A DNA stretch of 18,952 nucleotides from Sulfolobus sp. SCGC AB-777_G06 (GCA_003086555.1 QEFN01000021.1:1-18952); one strand, 5' to 3'. Counted from the stretch's first letter, positions 1-7,341 are shown. Numbers and translations are program-made. Notes: generated by a model from the sequence alone, not told the origin.

Positions 1-999
1 GCACTAGTCCTCATGACCCTGCTAGGTGGTAGGGCCAGCGTGAAGAACGCTGCTGAGACGTTCGGGTTGGACTACGCAAACCTGCTGGAGGCGTTGGGAG
101 AGCTCCACGACGCGTGGAAGGACTACTTAGAGGTCCTGTCGGGGCTGGTGAAGGGTGAGGTTGCCGTAATCATAGACGACACCGTGGACCACAAGGAGTA
201 CTCCAGAGGAAAGGACGTGAGCCCCCACGGGAACTACTGGATCTACTGCCACACCCACCGGAGGTTGGAGAGGGGTGTGCAGCTCCTCACGGTCGCCATA
301 GTGGACCTCTCCACGGGCAGGGCATTCATGGTGGGAGCTTTCCCCTACGCCGTGAGGAAGATGTTGGACTTGGGGATGGTCACCGAGTTCAAGACCAAGA
401 TCGACTTGGCCAAGGAGATGTTGGACGTGCTCAAGGGGTACTTCCGCGTATCAAGGGTAGTCTTCGACTCGTGGTACTGGTCGGAGAAGCTCGTGAAGGA
501 CAACGTGGTGTCTGAGCTCAAGTCCAACCGGAGGCTCCTCAGGGTCGAGTCGGTCCGGGGGACCCTCGAGGAGGTGGAGGGACACCTCCGAGTGGGAGAC
601 CTACCCCCCGGCGTCTACTACGCCGACCTGACCCTGGGAGGCCGAGTGATTACGGTAAAATTGCTAGTCCAGGAATATAAAAGTGACTCCGGGACACACG
701 TCAGGTACCTCTACACGACCGATCTCTCGCTCAGCGAGGAGGAGATCGAGGAGGCCTGGAGGATGAGGTGGGAGATCGAGAAGCTCCACAGGGACGTCAA
801 GGCCTTGGGACTGGAGGACTCCTCGTTCTGGAGGAGAGAGAGGCTTCAGGGGTACCTCACGATCTTCACCATCATGATCAACGTCGTCAGGGAGCTGGTG
901 GGGGCTCTTAACCTGAGGAGCGTGGAGGCGTTCCTCAGGTTCGTTGAACGTTATTTAGGTGGACCACTTGGACTGATGAAAATCTTTAAGTTACGTTAA
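1..999 (+). CDS. IS4-superfamily DDE transposase, 5' end at window edge
   Basis: Transposase of an insertion sequence. The first ATG is at position 13 (328 aa), but the frame is open to the left edge, so the true start may lie outside. Visible catalytic features are an Asp-rich first motif near residues 54-58 (IIDDTVDHK), a second Asp in VVFDSWYWSEK, and a C-terminal W-x2-R-x3-E-x6-K pattern (WRMRWEIEKLHRDVK). This last pattern matches the YREK signature of the IS4 superfamily with Trp in place of Tyr. The length suits this family; ISH3-type elements of Sulfolobales are the closest group I can suggest, but I cannot fix the family. The reading frame is clearly richer in G+C than the rest of the window, which suggests recent arrival from another replicon. 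Terminal inverted repeats cannot be tested because the left end is missing. Confidence 0.85.
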   Translation, partial: ALVLMTLLGGRASVKNAAETFGLDYANLLEALGELHDAWKDYLEVLSGLVKGEVAVIIDDTVDHKEYSRGKDVSPHGNYWIYCHTHRRLERGVQLLTVAIVDLSTGRAFMVGAFPYAVRKMLDLGMVTEFKTKIDLAKEMLDVLKGYFRVSRVVFDSWYWSEKLVKDNVVSELKSNRRLLRVESVRGTLEEVEGHLRVGDLPPGVYYADLTLGGRVITVKLLVQEYKSDSGTHVRYLYTTDLSLSEEEIEEAWRMRWEIEKLHRDVKALGLEDSSFWRRERLQGYLTIFTIMINVVRELVGALNLRSVEAFLRFVERYLGGPLGLMKIFKLR

Positions 1000-1343
1000 A
1001 GTCCCATAACTGCTGTAATATAAGCTGTTTCCGCGATGTAAGTTAAAACCCACACAAGTGGAAGATGCTTGCCGAGGACACCTCACAGTCGAAACGAGGG
1101 GCACGTTGATATGTAGGTTTTGTCCCGTCAGTAACTGTAGCATTTTGAATAGATAAGTCACTACACTGTGTCTTGGACTACAGCGTTTACTAAAGATTGA
1201 AAGCTTTGCCTTGATGGTAGACTCGGTCTAATCGGTAAAAAAAGGGATAATTAGGGCAATATTGAGTTATTTGAAAATTCTCTAGCTATAGATTTATTCT
1301 AAGAAGATGATTCCAAGACTACCGTTCCACGGTGAAGGAAAAG
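1000..1343. other. Intergenic region, transposase to fdh-like gene
   Basis: No gene is seen here. The first part should contain the right end of the insertion sequence, but without the left end the inverted repeat cannot be placed. Around 1074-1099 the short motifs GAGG, CCTC and GAGG can form alternative 4-bp hairpins. A 5-bp perfect stem with a 3-nt loop (ACCGT-TCC-ACGGT) lies at 1321-1333, just beyond the stop of the minus-strand gene. All stop-free stretches are short. Confidence 0.5.
1237..1243 (-). terminator. U-tract, possible terminator of fdh-like gene
   Basis: Seven A residues on the plus strand give a T7 tract on the minus strand about 100 nt past the stop codon of the formate-dehydrogenase-like gene. 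Archaeal RNA polymerase terminates on such U-tracts without needing a hairpin. The distance from the stop makes the assignment weak. Confidence 0.3.
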
Positions 1344-3299
1344 TCACTTTGGCAAAATAACGACCTCAGTGGACTTGTAATACGGGATCCTAGTCTCCGG
1401 GTCTAACAAATCACAGACCACGTAGTTGACTAAGTCACTGGAGTTGATCATAAACGCGTATCCCCTCTTCAAACTCGCATCACTCTTAGCCTTAACAGTC
1501 ACCTCACCGCACTCGCTCTTTAAAATAACCTCTTGCCCTTCCTTAATTCCCATCTCCTTCATGTCTTCCGCGTTCAAGTACACTACATCCTCCTCACCGT
1601 TCATGAAAGTCGTTAACGTATCTGTGTTATACTTAGTAACTATCCTACCCGTGATGAGGATGATACCTTTTCTGTTAATTTGCCTATACTCAACCGGTAT
1701 GAAATGAGCAAAACCATCGGAAGTATAGAACTTGTTTTCATAAAGTACAGCCTCACCGTTAGGATACCTGCTGTTTTTAGAGTGGTCCATGACGTCCTCA
1801 AGTTTCAGCGAGGAATACAACTTCACGACTTTTTTCATCTCTTCGAAAACGACCTTAGGGTCTTTACTGGCTTTAAGTCCCAACTTCTCGGACAGTTCAG
1901 CTAAGACCCATAAAGACTGTTTAGCTTCACCGGGAGGGTCAACTGCCTTATACCTCCACTTGACCAACCTGTCCAACGAGACTACGGAACCCTCACTTTC
2001 CGCCCACATCGCGATCGGCAAAACATAATGGGCTAGTTTCGCAGTGTCTGTCATATAAGAGTCTAAAACTACGACCAGATCCATCTCCTTAAGCCTCTTG
2101 ATTACCTTGCTCTTATTTGGCAAGCTGTGGGCGACGTTATAGTTGACTAAGATTACTGCCCTGATGTCGTTTTCGGTAAGTAGAGCGTCAGTCACGGTCA
2201 AACCCTTTTCTAAAGGTATTTCAAAACTCCACAGTTCTCCCAGTTTCCTAGCGTTTTCCTCGTTTAAAGGTCCGTTGGGTAAAATCCACGGTTTCAGTAA
2301 GTCACCCGAACCTTGTACGTTGGATTGTCCCCTATACACTATGGGACCTGCCCCTTTCATCCCTACGTTTCCAGTCAATAACATCAAGTTTAGGAAAGCC
2401 CTTACGGCGTTAACTCCCCCGCCTTCGCTGAGACCTAAACCCCATGAGAAGATCGTCGGCTTCGTAGTTATCATCTCAGCGAACTTGATAATAAGCTCCT
2501 TGGGGACTCCCGTTACCTTCTCAGCCTCTTCCAACGTGTAGCGTGACACGTTCCTCACGTACTCTTCAAAACCTTTAGCCCTACTCTTCACGAACTTTTC
2601 ATCGTAAAGACCGTTCTGTATTAAGTAGTTTCCGACAGCGTTATACAAGTAGACGTCAGTACCTTGGTTCACCGGGATATATAAGTCGGCGAGTTTAGCC
2701 GTCTTCGTAAACCTCGGGTCGATTACTATTATTTTCGTCCCGTATTTCTTAGCCTTCATTAAGTACTCTGTCAACACCGGGTGGCTCTCGGTTATCTGCT
2801 CGCCCGCGATAACCAATACTTTCGCGTTAGGCATTTCCTCTACTGAAGTACCTGAAGCCCCGATACCTACGACCTCCTTTAACGCTGTAGCTGAGGGCTC
2901 GTGGCAAATCCTAGCACACGAGTCTACATTATTACTCCCTAAAAACCTTGTTAACTTTGACATCAAGTAGACCTCCTCTAATGTGTTCTGACAACCTCCG
3001 TAAATAGCGATAGCTTTCCCTCCGTATTTCTCCTTGACCTCTTTGATCCTCTCGGCTATTTCGCTTAAAGCCTCTTCCCACCCGACCTCTACAAACGAGT
3101 CTCCGACCCTCTTTAAGGGTCTCGTCAACCTGCCGGGTAAGTATAAAGTCTTGTGGGCTGTAGCCCCTTTACCGCAAATTTTCCCTTTTGAGACTATGTG
3201 ATCTTTTTCTGGTATAACCCTAACTACTTTCCCGTTCTCGACGTCCAGTAATAAGCCACAACCAACTCCACAAAAAGGACAAATTGTAGGCGTTATCAT
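1344..3299 (-). CDS. Formate dehydrogenase-like molybdopterin oxidoreductase, catalytic subunit
   Basis: 651-aa catalytic subunit of the DMSO-reductase superfamily, most like formate dehydrogenase alpha. The N-terminal [4Fe-4S] site is C7-x2-C10-x3-C14 with C42. The motif VDSCARICHEPS places a Cys (about C132) followed by His at the Mo/W-ligand position, which is Sec-His in E. coli FdhF. The motif YRGQSNVQGSGD supplies the conserved Arg that binds formate in FdhF. So Cys, His and Arg of the active site are all kept, and oxidation of formate to CO2 (or the reverse) is the best guess. The C-terminal part from about residue 560 (ILITGRIVTKYNTDTLT) is the cofactor-binding cap domain. The NuoG-like N-terminal Fe-S extension of long FdhA proteins is absent, there is no Tat signal, and no redox partner or FdhD gene lies in the window, so it is probably cytoplasmic with an unknown partner. 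ATG at 3299 fits a leaderless promoter. Confidence 0.85.
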   Translation of the reverse strand: MITPTICPFCGVGCGLLLDVENGKVVRVIPEKDHIVSKGKICGKGATAHKTLYLPGRLTRPLKRVGDSFVEVGWEEALSEIAERIKEVKEKYGGKAIAIYGGCQNTLEEVYLMSKLTRFLGSNNVDSCARICHEPSATALKEVVGIGASGTSVEEMPNAKVLVIAGEQITESHPVLTEYLMKAKKYGTKIIVIDPRFTKTAKLADLYIPVNQGTDVYLYNAVGNYLIQNGLYDEKFVKSRAKGFEEYVRNVSRYTLEEAEKVTGVPKELIIKFAEMITTKPTIFSWGLGLSEGGGVNAVRAFLNLMLLTGNVGMKGAGPIVYRGQSNVQGSGDLLKPWILPNGPLNEENARKLGELWSFEIPLEKGLTVTDALLTENDIRAVILVNYNVAHSLPNKSKVIKRLKEMDLVVVLDSYMTDTAKLAHYVLPIAMWAESEGSVVSLDRLVKWRYKAVDPPGEAKQSLWVLAELSEKLGLKASKDPKVVFEEMKKVVKLYSSLKLEDVMDHSKNSRYPNGEAVLYENKFYTSDGFAHFIPVEYRQINRKGIILITGRIVTKYNTDTLTTFMNGEEDVVYLNAEDMKEMGIKEGQEVILKSECGEVTVKAKSDASLKRGYAFMINSSDLVNYVVCDLLDPETRIPYYKSTEVVILPK

Positions 3300-3319
3300 A
3301 AAATGTATTTAACGTCTGA

Positions 3320-3333
3320 CTTATTAAATACAT
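3320..3333 (-). promoter_or_regulatory. TATA box for fdh-like gene (leaderless)
   Basis: On the minus strand TATTTAAT covers 3323-3330. Its centre lies 27-28 nt before the A of the start codon at 3299, the spacing expected when transcription starts at the first base of the codon. No Shine-Dalgarno sequence precedes the ATG, which agrees with a leaderless mRNA. Confidence 0.55.
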
Positions 3334-3998
3334 GTTACGAAACCCTCAATAAAATGTGTTATCGGTGTGAATAACCATATTTCCTTATAAAATTTTAACT
3401 TTAATAATTAATTTGAGAAAACATAGTAATTCTAAACATGTAGTTCATATTATCTGTCGGAACTGCAGATCTTTCGTATGTTAGTCTGTCATACAGAGTG
3501 TTAGACCCTGAATGCCCACAGTGAGTGATGTGAACATCAGTTAAGAATTATTTCGAGTAATTAAGACAGAGCTTCTTAGGGAAGAGATAACATATACACC
3601 AAGGTAAGAGGCTGAAGTCCCCTATTTCGTTGACATTTTTAGATTTTTGTTAAAATCCTTCATAAATCTCTTCTAATCTCTCGCCTCTTTACATCAGTCG
3701 ATAAGTCATTGTTTTCAATTAATATAACCCCTTGAAGAGAATCGAAATAGCTGTTCTTCTACAAGTAAAGACAATGATTCAAACACCTCTATTATGCCTG
3801 ATGATCTTCAATGGCTGGGAGGAGTAATAAAGTGCTCTGTTTTTATTAAAATCGAACAAAACTTCCCAGGGTTTGATACACATCACTTCCTGATGGTAGA
3901 GTTAAGGTAAGGATAGCGAAATAGTCATAACTACTTGAGTACACAGATTTTCACGCTTCTTTGAAGTCTGAGCTGGAAACGTGTAAATAAAAAAGAAC
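3334..3998. other. Long intergenic region without recognisable gene
   Basis: About 670 bp with stop codons in all frames. A perfect 6+6 inverted repeat with a 2-nt centre (TGATGT-GA-ACATCA) lies at 3526-3539. Near 3480-3515 smaller stems can form (CTGT-CAT-ACAG). One plus-strand frame is open from 3728 to 3907 and would give a 38-aa peptide from the ATG at 3794 (begins MPDDLQWLGG); it has no ribosome binding site and no recognised similarity. The region may be a decayed mobile element, but I could not recognise one. Confidence 0.4.
3988..3996 (-). terminator. U-tract terminator after DUF1641 gene
   Basis: The minus strand reads TTC followed by six T a few bases after the stop codon of the DUF1641 gene (As at 3989-3994 on the plus strand). 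The position, directly at the end of a five-gene operon, supports its role as the operon terminator. Confidence 0.5.
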
Positions 3999-4400
3999 TT
4001 ACGCTCGTTTACTTTCTGGTTTCGTTTTTTCTCCTATCTTTTCTACAATTTTAATAACTATTCCGAGTCCTCTCTGGAAATTTTCGTTTCCCATTTCTGA
4101 GAGTAATTTGGTCACAGTCATTCTCTCAGGATTTTGTATTATTTTGACTACGTCTTCGCTAGTTATAACGTCAATAACTTGTCTAACATTAGGGTCGTTC
4201 AATAAGTCTGCGAATTTTTCCAAGATAGGTACGAGTGATAAAATGGAATTCATCAGTGTTCCTAAGTTCCTTATTATTTCATCGTTAAGCCCGATCTCCC
4301 TGATCATTTTCAGAATATATGCATATTCAACCAAAGTGTCTATTAATTTATCTTCCTCAAGTAATTTTATGATTCTATTCATGTTCTCATTTTTTTCCAC
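3999..4400 (-). CDS. DUF1641 family protein, SQR-associated
   Basis: 133-aa mostly helical protein. Its C-terminal half (VTKLLSEMGNENFQRGLGI, then VIKIVEKIG) matches the conserved block of DUF1641, a small family of unknown biochemistry often encoded beside sulfide:quinone-oxidoreductase-like flavoproteins in archaea and bacteria. There is no cysteine, signal peptide or membrane segment; it is charged at both ends and likely cytoplasmic. The GTG start at 4400 directly follows the flavoprotein stop codon (4401-4403) and is preceded by a good ribosome binding site (GAGGGGTGG), so translation of the two genes is coupled. An internal ATG at 4381 is less likely because it lacks such a site. By context it is probably a partner or membrane-docking helper of the flavoprotein; this is inference. 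Confidence 0.75.
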   Translation of the reverse strand: MEKNENMNRIIKLLEEDKLIDTLVEYAYILKMIREIGLNDEIIRNLGTLMNSILSLVPILEKFADLLNDPNVRQVIDVITSEDVVKIIQNPERMTVTKLLSEMGNENFQRGLGIVIKIVEKIGEKTKPESKRA

Positions 4401-5549
4401 TTAAACCACCCCTCTCGCTGTTAAGCTCCAATACATTCTGTTGTACATAAGTTTCATCCACCAAATTGTGGTAGTGGGTTTCGGCACAGGTAGAACAAAA
4501 CTGTAATTATATCTGATGTAGCTGGAGGTGCCTATTCCACCCACGCAAAAGCAAAAAACAGAGCCGTCATAAAGTTCCTTGCCTCCTATACCCAATATAT
4601 CGTGGACAATATTCTCGCTTATCGGACCGCTCTCGAAATCAGCAACAGAACCGGCTTTAGATATGGGTAAGTCTGTAGTATCACCTATCGCGTATACGTT
4701 ATCATACCCTTTTACGTTTAAGGTATATTTGTCCACACTCACCCAATTCCTTCTGTCCGCTATTCCTGAATCTCTTAGTACTTCAGCTCCTTTATGAGGA
4801 GGAGCTCCTAGCAATAAATCAAAGCTAATTTTTTCACCATCTTGCGATATCATTGTATTACCCTCTACATGATCAATTATGAAAGGACTTACTATTTCAA
4901 TTCCCCTTTCCTTGAACATTTCAATGAACATGTCATTGGCTTGTTTTATCCCGAATACTCCGGGTGCTGGATAAGTATAGATGATCCTCGATTTATCTCT
5001 GATTCCCTTTTTCACTAGCAGGTCATGAAGCATTAGAGTCAGTTCTACTGGAGCTACGGGGCACTTTATAGGGAGCCTGGCTACGTTTACTACTATAGTA
5101 CCTCCCTTAAAGTTATCAAGTACCTCCCTTATTTTCATTACGTCATTAAGATCCCATACTGACAGCTCTTTACTTCTTAAACCCGGTATTTCATCCCACG
5201 CTAGATGAGATCCGGTTGCTATTACTAAATAATCATAATCATATACAGCTTCGCCAGCTGTAAACACTCGGTGATTTGGTAAATCCAATTTAGTCACTGT
5301 TCCCTTATCCCCGCTAATGAACTCAACTTTTGGATCCAATAGACTTCTCTCATCCTTAACTATCTGATCATAATCTTCTAAACCTAAAGCTACGAGAAGT
5401 TGTGAAGGTTGATAAACATGGTAGTTCTTCATGTCAAGAACTGTAATCTTAACTTTTCCTTCGTCGATTTCCTTCGACAATTTCTTAGCTAGCTTGTTAG
5501 CTACTATTGTTCCACCTATTCCTCCTCCCAGAATTACTACTTTCCTCAT
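4401..5549 (-). CDS. SQR/FCSD-type FAD-dependent sulfide (persulfide) oxidoreductase
   Basis: 382-aa flavoprotein of the disulfide-reductase fold. The N-terminal dinucleotide site is VVILGGGIGG (residues 4-13), the middle motif is DYLVIATGSH (107-115), and the second FAD motif is NVYAIGDTTDLP (284-295). C163 in LPIKCPVAPVE sits where flavocytochrome c sulfide dehydrogenase and some SQR types carry one redox Cys. C333 and C335 (VFCFC) sit where the second one lies. The C-terminal tail is rich in Trp, Tyr and Met (WWMKLMYNRMYW, 363-374), like the amphipathic membrane-docking helix of SQR. It probably passes electrons from sulfide or a bound persulfide to quinone. It differs clearly from the characterised A. 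ambivalens SQR as I remember it, so it is a paralogous type. The start ATG overlaps the stop of the upstream TusA-like gene by one base (TAATG). Confidence 0.8.
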   Translation of the reverse strand: MRKVVILGGGIGGTIVANKLAKKLSKEIDEGKVKITVLDMKNYHVYQPSQLLVALGLEDYDQIVKDERSLLDPKVEFISGDKGTVTKLDLPNHRVFTAGEAVYDYDYLVIATGSHLAWDEIPGLRSKELSVWDLNDVMKIREVLDNFKGGTIVVNVARLPIKCPVAPVELTLMLHDLLVKKGIRDKSRIIYTYPAPGVFGIKQANDMFIEMFKERGIEIVSPFIIDHVEGNTMISQDGEKISFDLLLGAPPHKGAEVLRDSGIADRRNWVSVDKYTLNVKGYDNVYAIGDTTDLPISKAGSVADFESGPISENIVHDILGIGGKELYDGSVFCFCVGGIGTSSYIRYNYSFVLPVPKPTTTIWWMKLMYNRMYWSLTARGVV

Positions 5550-5827
5550 TACCTACCACCTATAGTGATAACAATTTTTCCGTCTTTCTTATCGACGTCT
5601 AAAATCTTATATTTGGTTTTTCCTAGAAATTCTTTAAGTTCGTTGAGTTTCCACTCTTGATCCACAATAACTTGAAGTACTTCATCTTTATTAAGTTCCT
5701 CAAGAATGGATAAAACCTCGCCTGAGGCGCTTTCACAACTATTAACGTTACTATAATCAAGTACTTTATACACTTTCATATTATTCACTTTCATATTCTT
5801 CGCCCTATAAGATATCCTTTCCCCCAT
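5549..5827 (-). CDS. TusA-like small protein with degenerate active site
   Basis: 92-aa protein. From about residue 17 it follows the TusA/SirA fold: an N-terminal strand (KVYKVLDYSNV), a helix beginning at a single Cys (SCESASGEVLSILEEL, C31), strand EVLQVIVD, helix, and a final strand KIVITIGG. TusA proteins carry sulfane sulfur on the Cys of a CPxP motif; here the Cys is kept but the prolines are replaced (C-E-S-A). A sulfur-carrier role is therefore plausible but not secure. The gene overlaps the flavoprotein gene by one base, so the two proteins are made together. The start is uncertain: ATG 5827 (used here), or the internal ATGs at 5794 and 5779, the last of which would give a TusA of the usual 75-80 aa. 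Confidence 0.6.
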   Translation of the reverse strand: MGERISYRAKNMKVNNMKVYKVLDYSNVNSCESASGEVLSILEELNKDEVLQVIVDQEWKLNELKEFLGKTKYKILDVDKKDGKIVITIGGR

Positions 5828-5843
5828 TAATTTTAAGAATTAC

Positions 5844-5854
5844 TTTAATTTATT
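5844..5854 (-). promoter_or_regulatory. Weak TATA-like element before tusA-like gene
   Basis: The minus-strand sequence AATAAATTAAA is centred 22 nt upstream of the ATG at 5827. The spacing is a little short for a leaderless start at that codon but would suit initiation just inside it, with translation from ATG 5794 or 5779. It could be an internal promoter of the operon in the 68-bp gap after the methyltransferase gene, or simply AT-rich spacer. Confidence 0.25.
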
Positions 5855-5895
5855 GGAAATATCATGAAAATATCTTTATTTTTGTATAAATAAAT

Positions 5896-6621
5896 CTATG
5901 CTTTAGTATTTCCCTCCCTAAGCTTAACTTCTTGTCTACTTTTCTCTTCCTTTCTTTTCAATCCAACGAATATGTAAACCGTGCCAAGAGCTTTTTCTTT
6001 AAACACTCTCAACTCAGTGTTTCTCTCAAAGATCCTCTTTAATTCTGAATTAGTCGGAATTTTTCTATAAATGTAATAAATATACTTGTAGTCACTAGGT
6101 TTCGCTCCAACTAAAGCTGCTAAATAGGGCTGAATAAACCGCAAATAAAACGCTACATATTTCCTTAAGACCTTATTATCAGATTTTCCCATAGCTATGA
6201 CTCCTATAGCGTTCTTTGATACTCTTACCATCTCCTTAATAACGGCTTCTACATCGTCAGCTGCATGGAGCGCGAAACTACTCACTACAGCGTCGAAAAC
6301 ATTATCTCTAAAAGGTAAGTTATAAAAAGAGGCCAAGACTTTATCACCTTCAACAAAACTCAGCTTGAGCATGTTTTCCGCGTAGTCTGTCATTATTATC
6401 TGGGTTTTCGGAAAGAGCTTGTGAATGATATATGACAACTCTCCTTTACCAGATGCAACGTCCAAGATAATTTTAGGCTCCTTACAATATTTCCTGACAA
6501 TTCCTATTAGCTCGCTTCTCCATTTGACGTCTTGAAAGAAAGAAATGAGGGCGTTAGCTCTGTCGTAAAACTTAGGTATGTCGTTATATATCCTTCTCAA
6601 CTCCTCATTAGTCACCGTCAT
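5896..6621 (-). CDS. UbiE/MenG-like SAM-dependent methyltransferase
   Basis: 241-aa class I methyltransferase. The N-terminal stretch IPKFYDRANALISFFQD followed by WR (residues 15-35) is the typical start of UbiE/COQ5/MenG proteins. Motif I is ILDVASGKGE (52-61), the acidic residue after strand 2 is D79, and the motif NLPFRDNVFDAVVSSFALH (101-119) is the family's motif II/III region. The tail is Lys- and Glu-rich. UbiE enzymes C-methylate quinone precursors; in Sulfolobales the quinones are caldariellaquinone and relatives, which carry a methylthio group, so this enzyme could work on them. That is inference, and another small-molecule substrate is possible. The start ATG has a strong ribosome binding site (GGAGGTG, 6 nt before it) and lies 15 nt after the stop of the upstream membrane-protein gene, so both share an operon. 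Confidence 0.75.
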   Translation of the reverse strand: MTVTNEELRRIYNDIPKFYDRANALISFFQDVKWRSELIGIVRKYCKEPKIILDVASGKGELSYIIHKLFPKTQIIMTDYAENMLKLSFVEGDKVLASFYNLPFRDNVFDAVVSSFALHAADDVEAVIKEMVRVSKNAIGVIAMGKSDNKVLRKYVAFYLRFIQPYLAALVGAKPSDYKYIYYIYRKIPTNSELKRIFERNTELRVFKEKALGTVYIFVGLKRKEEKSRQEVKLREGNTKA

Positions 6622-6636
6622 TTATAGCACCTCCAA

Positions 6637-7158
6637 TTAACCTGAGTATTTTCCCCTAATACTATTGAATATGAAGTTCACCAAACCTAAAATTTTCACC
6701 ACATCACCCATTATCGCCAAATAGGGAAAACTAACCAAATATAGGGGTAACCCAAGGGTATACACTACTGCCCCTAGGAAGAAGAGATAAGCAGAAACCG
6801 GACTGTACTCCTTTATTGTTAGGAATAGAGAAATACCGGCTATAGGCTCTAGAATATATCCTAAAACTATTAACTCTAGTCCTAAAAATTTACCTTGAAG
6901 AATGAAAATGAGCCCTATGAAGGTTATTATTATAGCCATTGGAGGAAAGACTTTCATTAATATCTCAGCCTTAAGGTTGCAAGTGCTGTATTCCATATAG
7001 GCTAAAATGGCGAGACCCCATATTATCCACATTAACGCTTCAGTAGTTACGTTGAATACGAAAATAATTCCGGAAGACGCTAGGAGTATTAAGACTATGA
7101 GTATGAATACTCCAGCAACAAGACTTATAATATTACCAAGAATTAATTTTTTGTTCAC
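6637..7158 (-). CDS. Polytopic membrane protein of unknown function
   Basis: 173-aa, very hydrophobic protein with about six predicted membrane segments (residues 5-28, 30-53, 68-86, 88-112, 121-139 and 142-165, by eye). No motif that I recognise; one Cys (STCNLK, near 59-61) lies in a short loop. The short basic ends and lack of a soluble domain suggest a small integral membrane protein, for example a quinone-pool-linked or transport component, but I do not assign a function. It starts with GTG at 7158, placed 28 nt after a TATA box, so the transcript is probably leaderless. It is the first gene of the operon leading to the methyltransferase, TusA-like protein, flavoprotein and DUF1641 protein. 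Confidence 0.6.
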   Translation of the reverse strand: MNKKLILGNIISLVAGVFILIVLILLASSGIIFVFNVTTEALMWIIWGLAILAYMEYSTCNLKAEILMKVFPPMAIIITFIGLIFILQGKFLGLELIVLGYILEPIAGISLFLTIKEYSPVSAYLFFLGAVVYTLGLPLYLVSFPYLAIMGDVVKILGLVNFIFNSIRGKYSG

Positions 7159-7177
7159 GAATAAAAACTTTAAGTCC

Positions 7178-7200
7178 GTAGATATATAAATATCATCTAC
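7178..7200 (-). promoter_or_regulatory. Operon promoter: TATA box inside an inverted repeat
   Basis: The minus-strand TATA box TTTATATAT (7182-7190) is centred 28 nt before the GTG at 7158. It is framed by a perfect 6-bp inverted repeat, GTAGAT at 7178-7183 and ATCTAC at 7195-7200, centre-to-centre 17 bp. A protein bound to such a repeat would compete with TBP, so this is a candidate operator for the five-gene operon. The binding protein is unknown; the regulator encoded just upstream is one candidate. Confidence 0.5.
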
Positions 7201-7289
7201 AAGTGATATATATAGATTTTATTACGGAAATATATTAGCCATCGGCGAGAATATTTAACTCTCACTAATTTTTCCAATAATACGTGCAG

Positions 7290-7304
7290 TTTAACACCGT
7301 TAAA
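7290..7304. repeat. Short inverted repeat upstream of operon promoter
   Basis: TTTAAC-ACC-GTTAAA, arms of 6 bp and a 3-nt centre, about 105 bp upstream of the operon TATA box and between the regulator gene and the operon. It could be an upstream protein site or chance in AT-rich sequence. Confidence 0.25.
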
Positions 7305-7322
7305 GATGTATTTTAATATTTC

Positions 7323-7341
7323 ATTTCTTAAAAAAAGAAAT
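7323..7341 (-). terminator. Hairpin with T7 loop, possible terminator of regulator gene
   Basis: The minus strand carries ATTTCTT-TTTTT-AAGAAAT, a perfect 7-bp stem that contains an uninterrupted run of seven T. It lies about 85 nt past the stop codon of the regulator gene and upstream of the next promoter on the same strand, a logical place to stop the regulator transcript. Confidence 0.4.

Noticed and set aside
1048..1110. Possible tRNA or decayed transposase fragment
   Set aside because: GTCGAAAC resembles a T-loop but no acceptor or anticodon stem can be drawn, and translation gives no recognisable motif.
2143..2541. Plus-strand open frame of 132 codons inside the formate-dehydrogenase-like gene
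   Set aside because: It lies entirely opposite conserved motifs of the minus-strand molybdoenzyme and has no recognisable domain.
3480..3620. Possible IS200/IS605-type end (palindrome followed by GAGGCTGAAGTCCCC)
   Set aside because: No tnpA or tnpB remnant could be read in any frame nearby; kept only as a hint in the findings.
3794..3840. Possible C/D-box guide RNA (CTGATGA-like C box)
   Set aside because: The first base does not fit the RTGATGA consensus and no CTGA D box stands at the proper distance.
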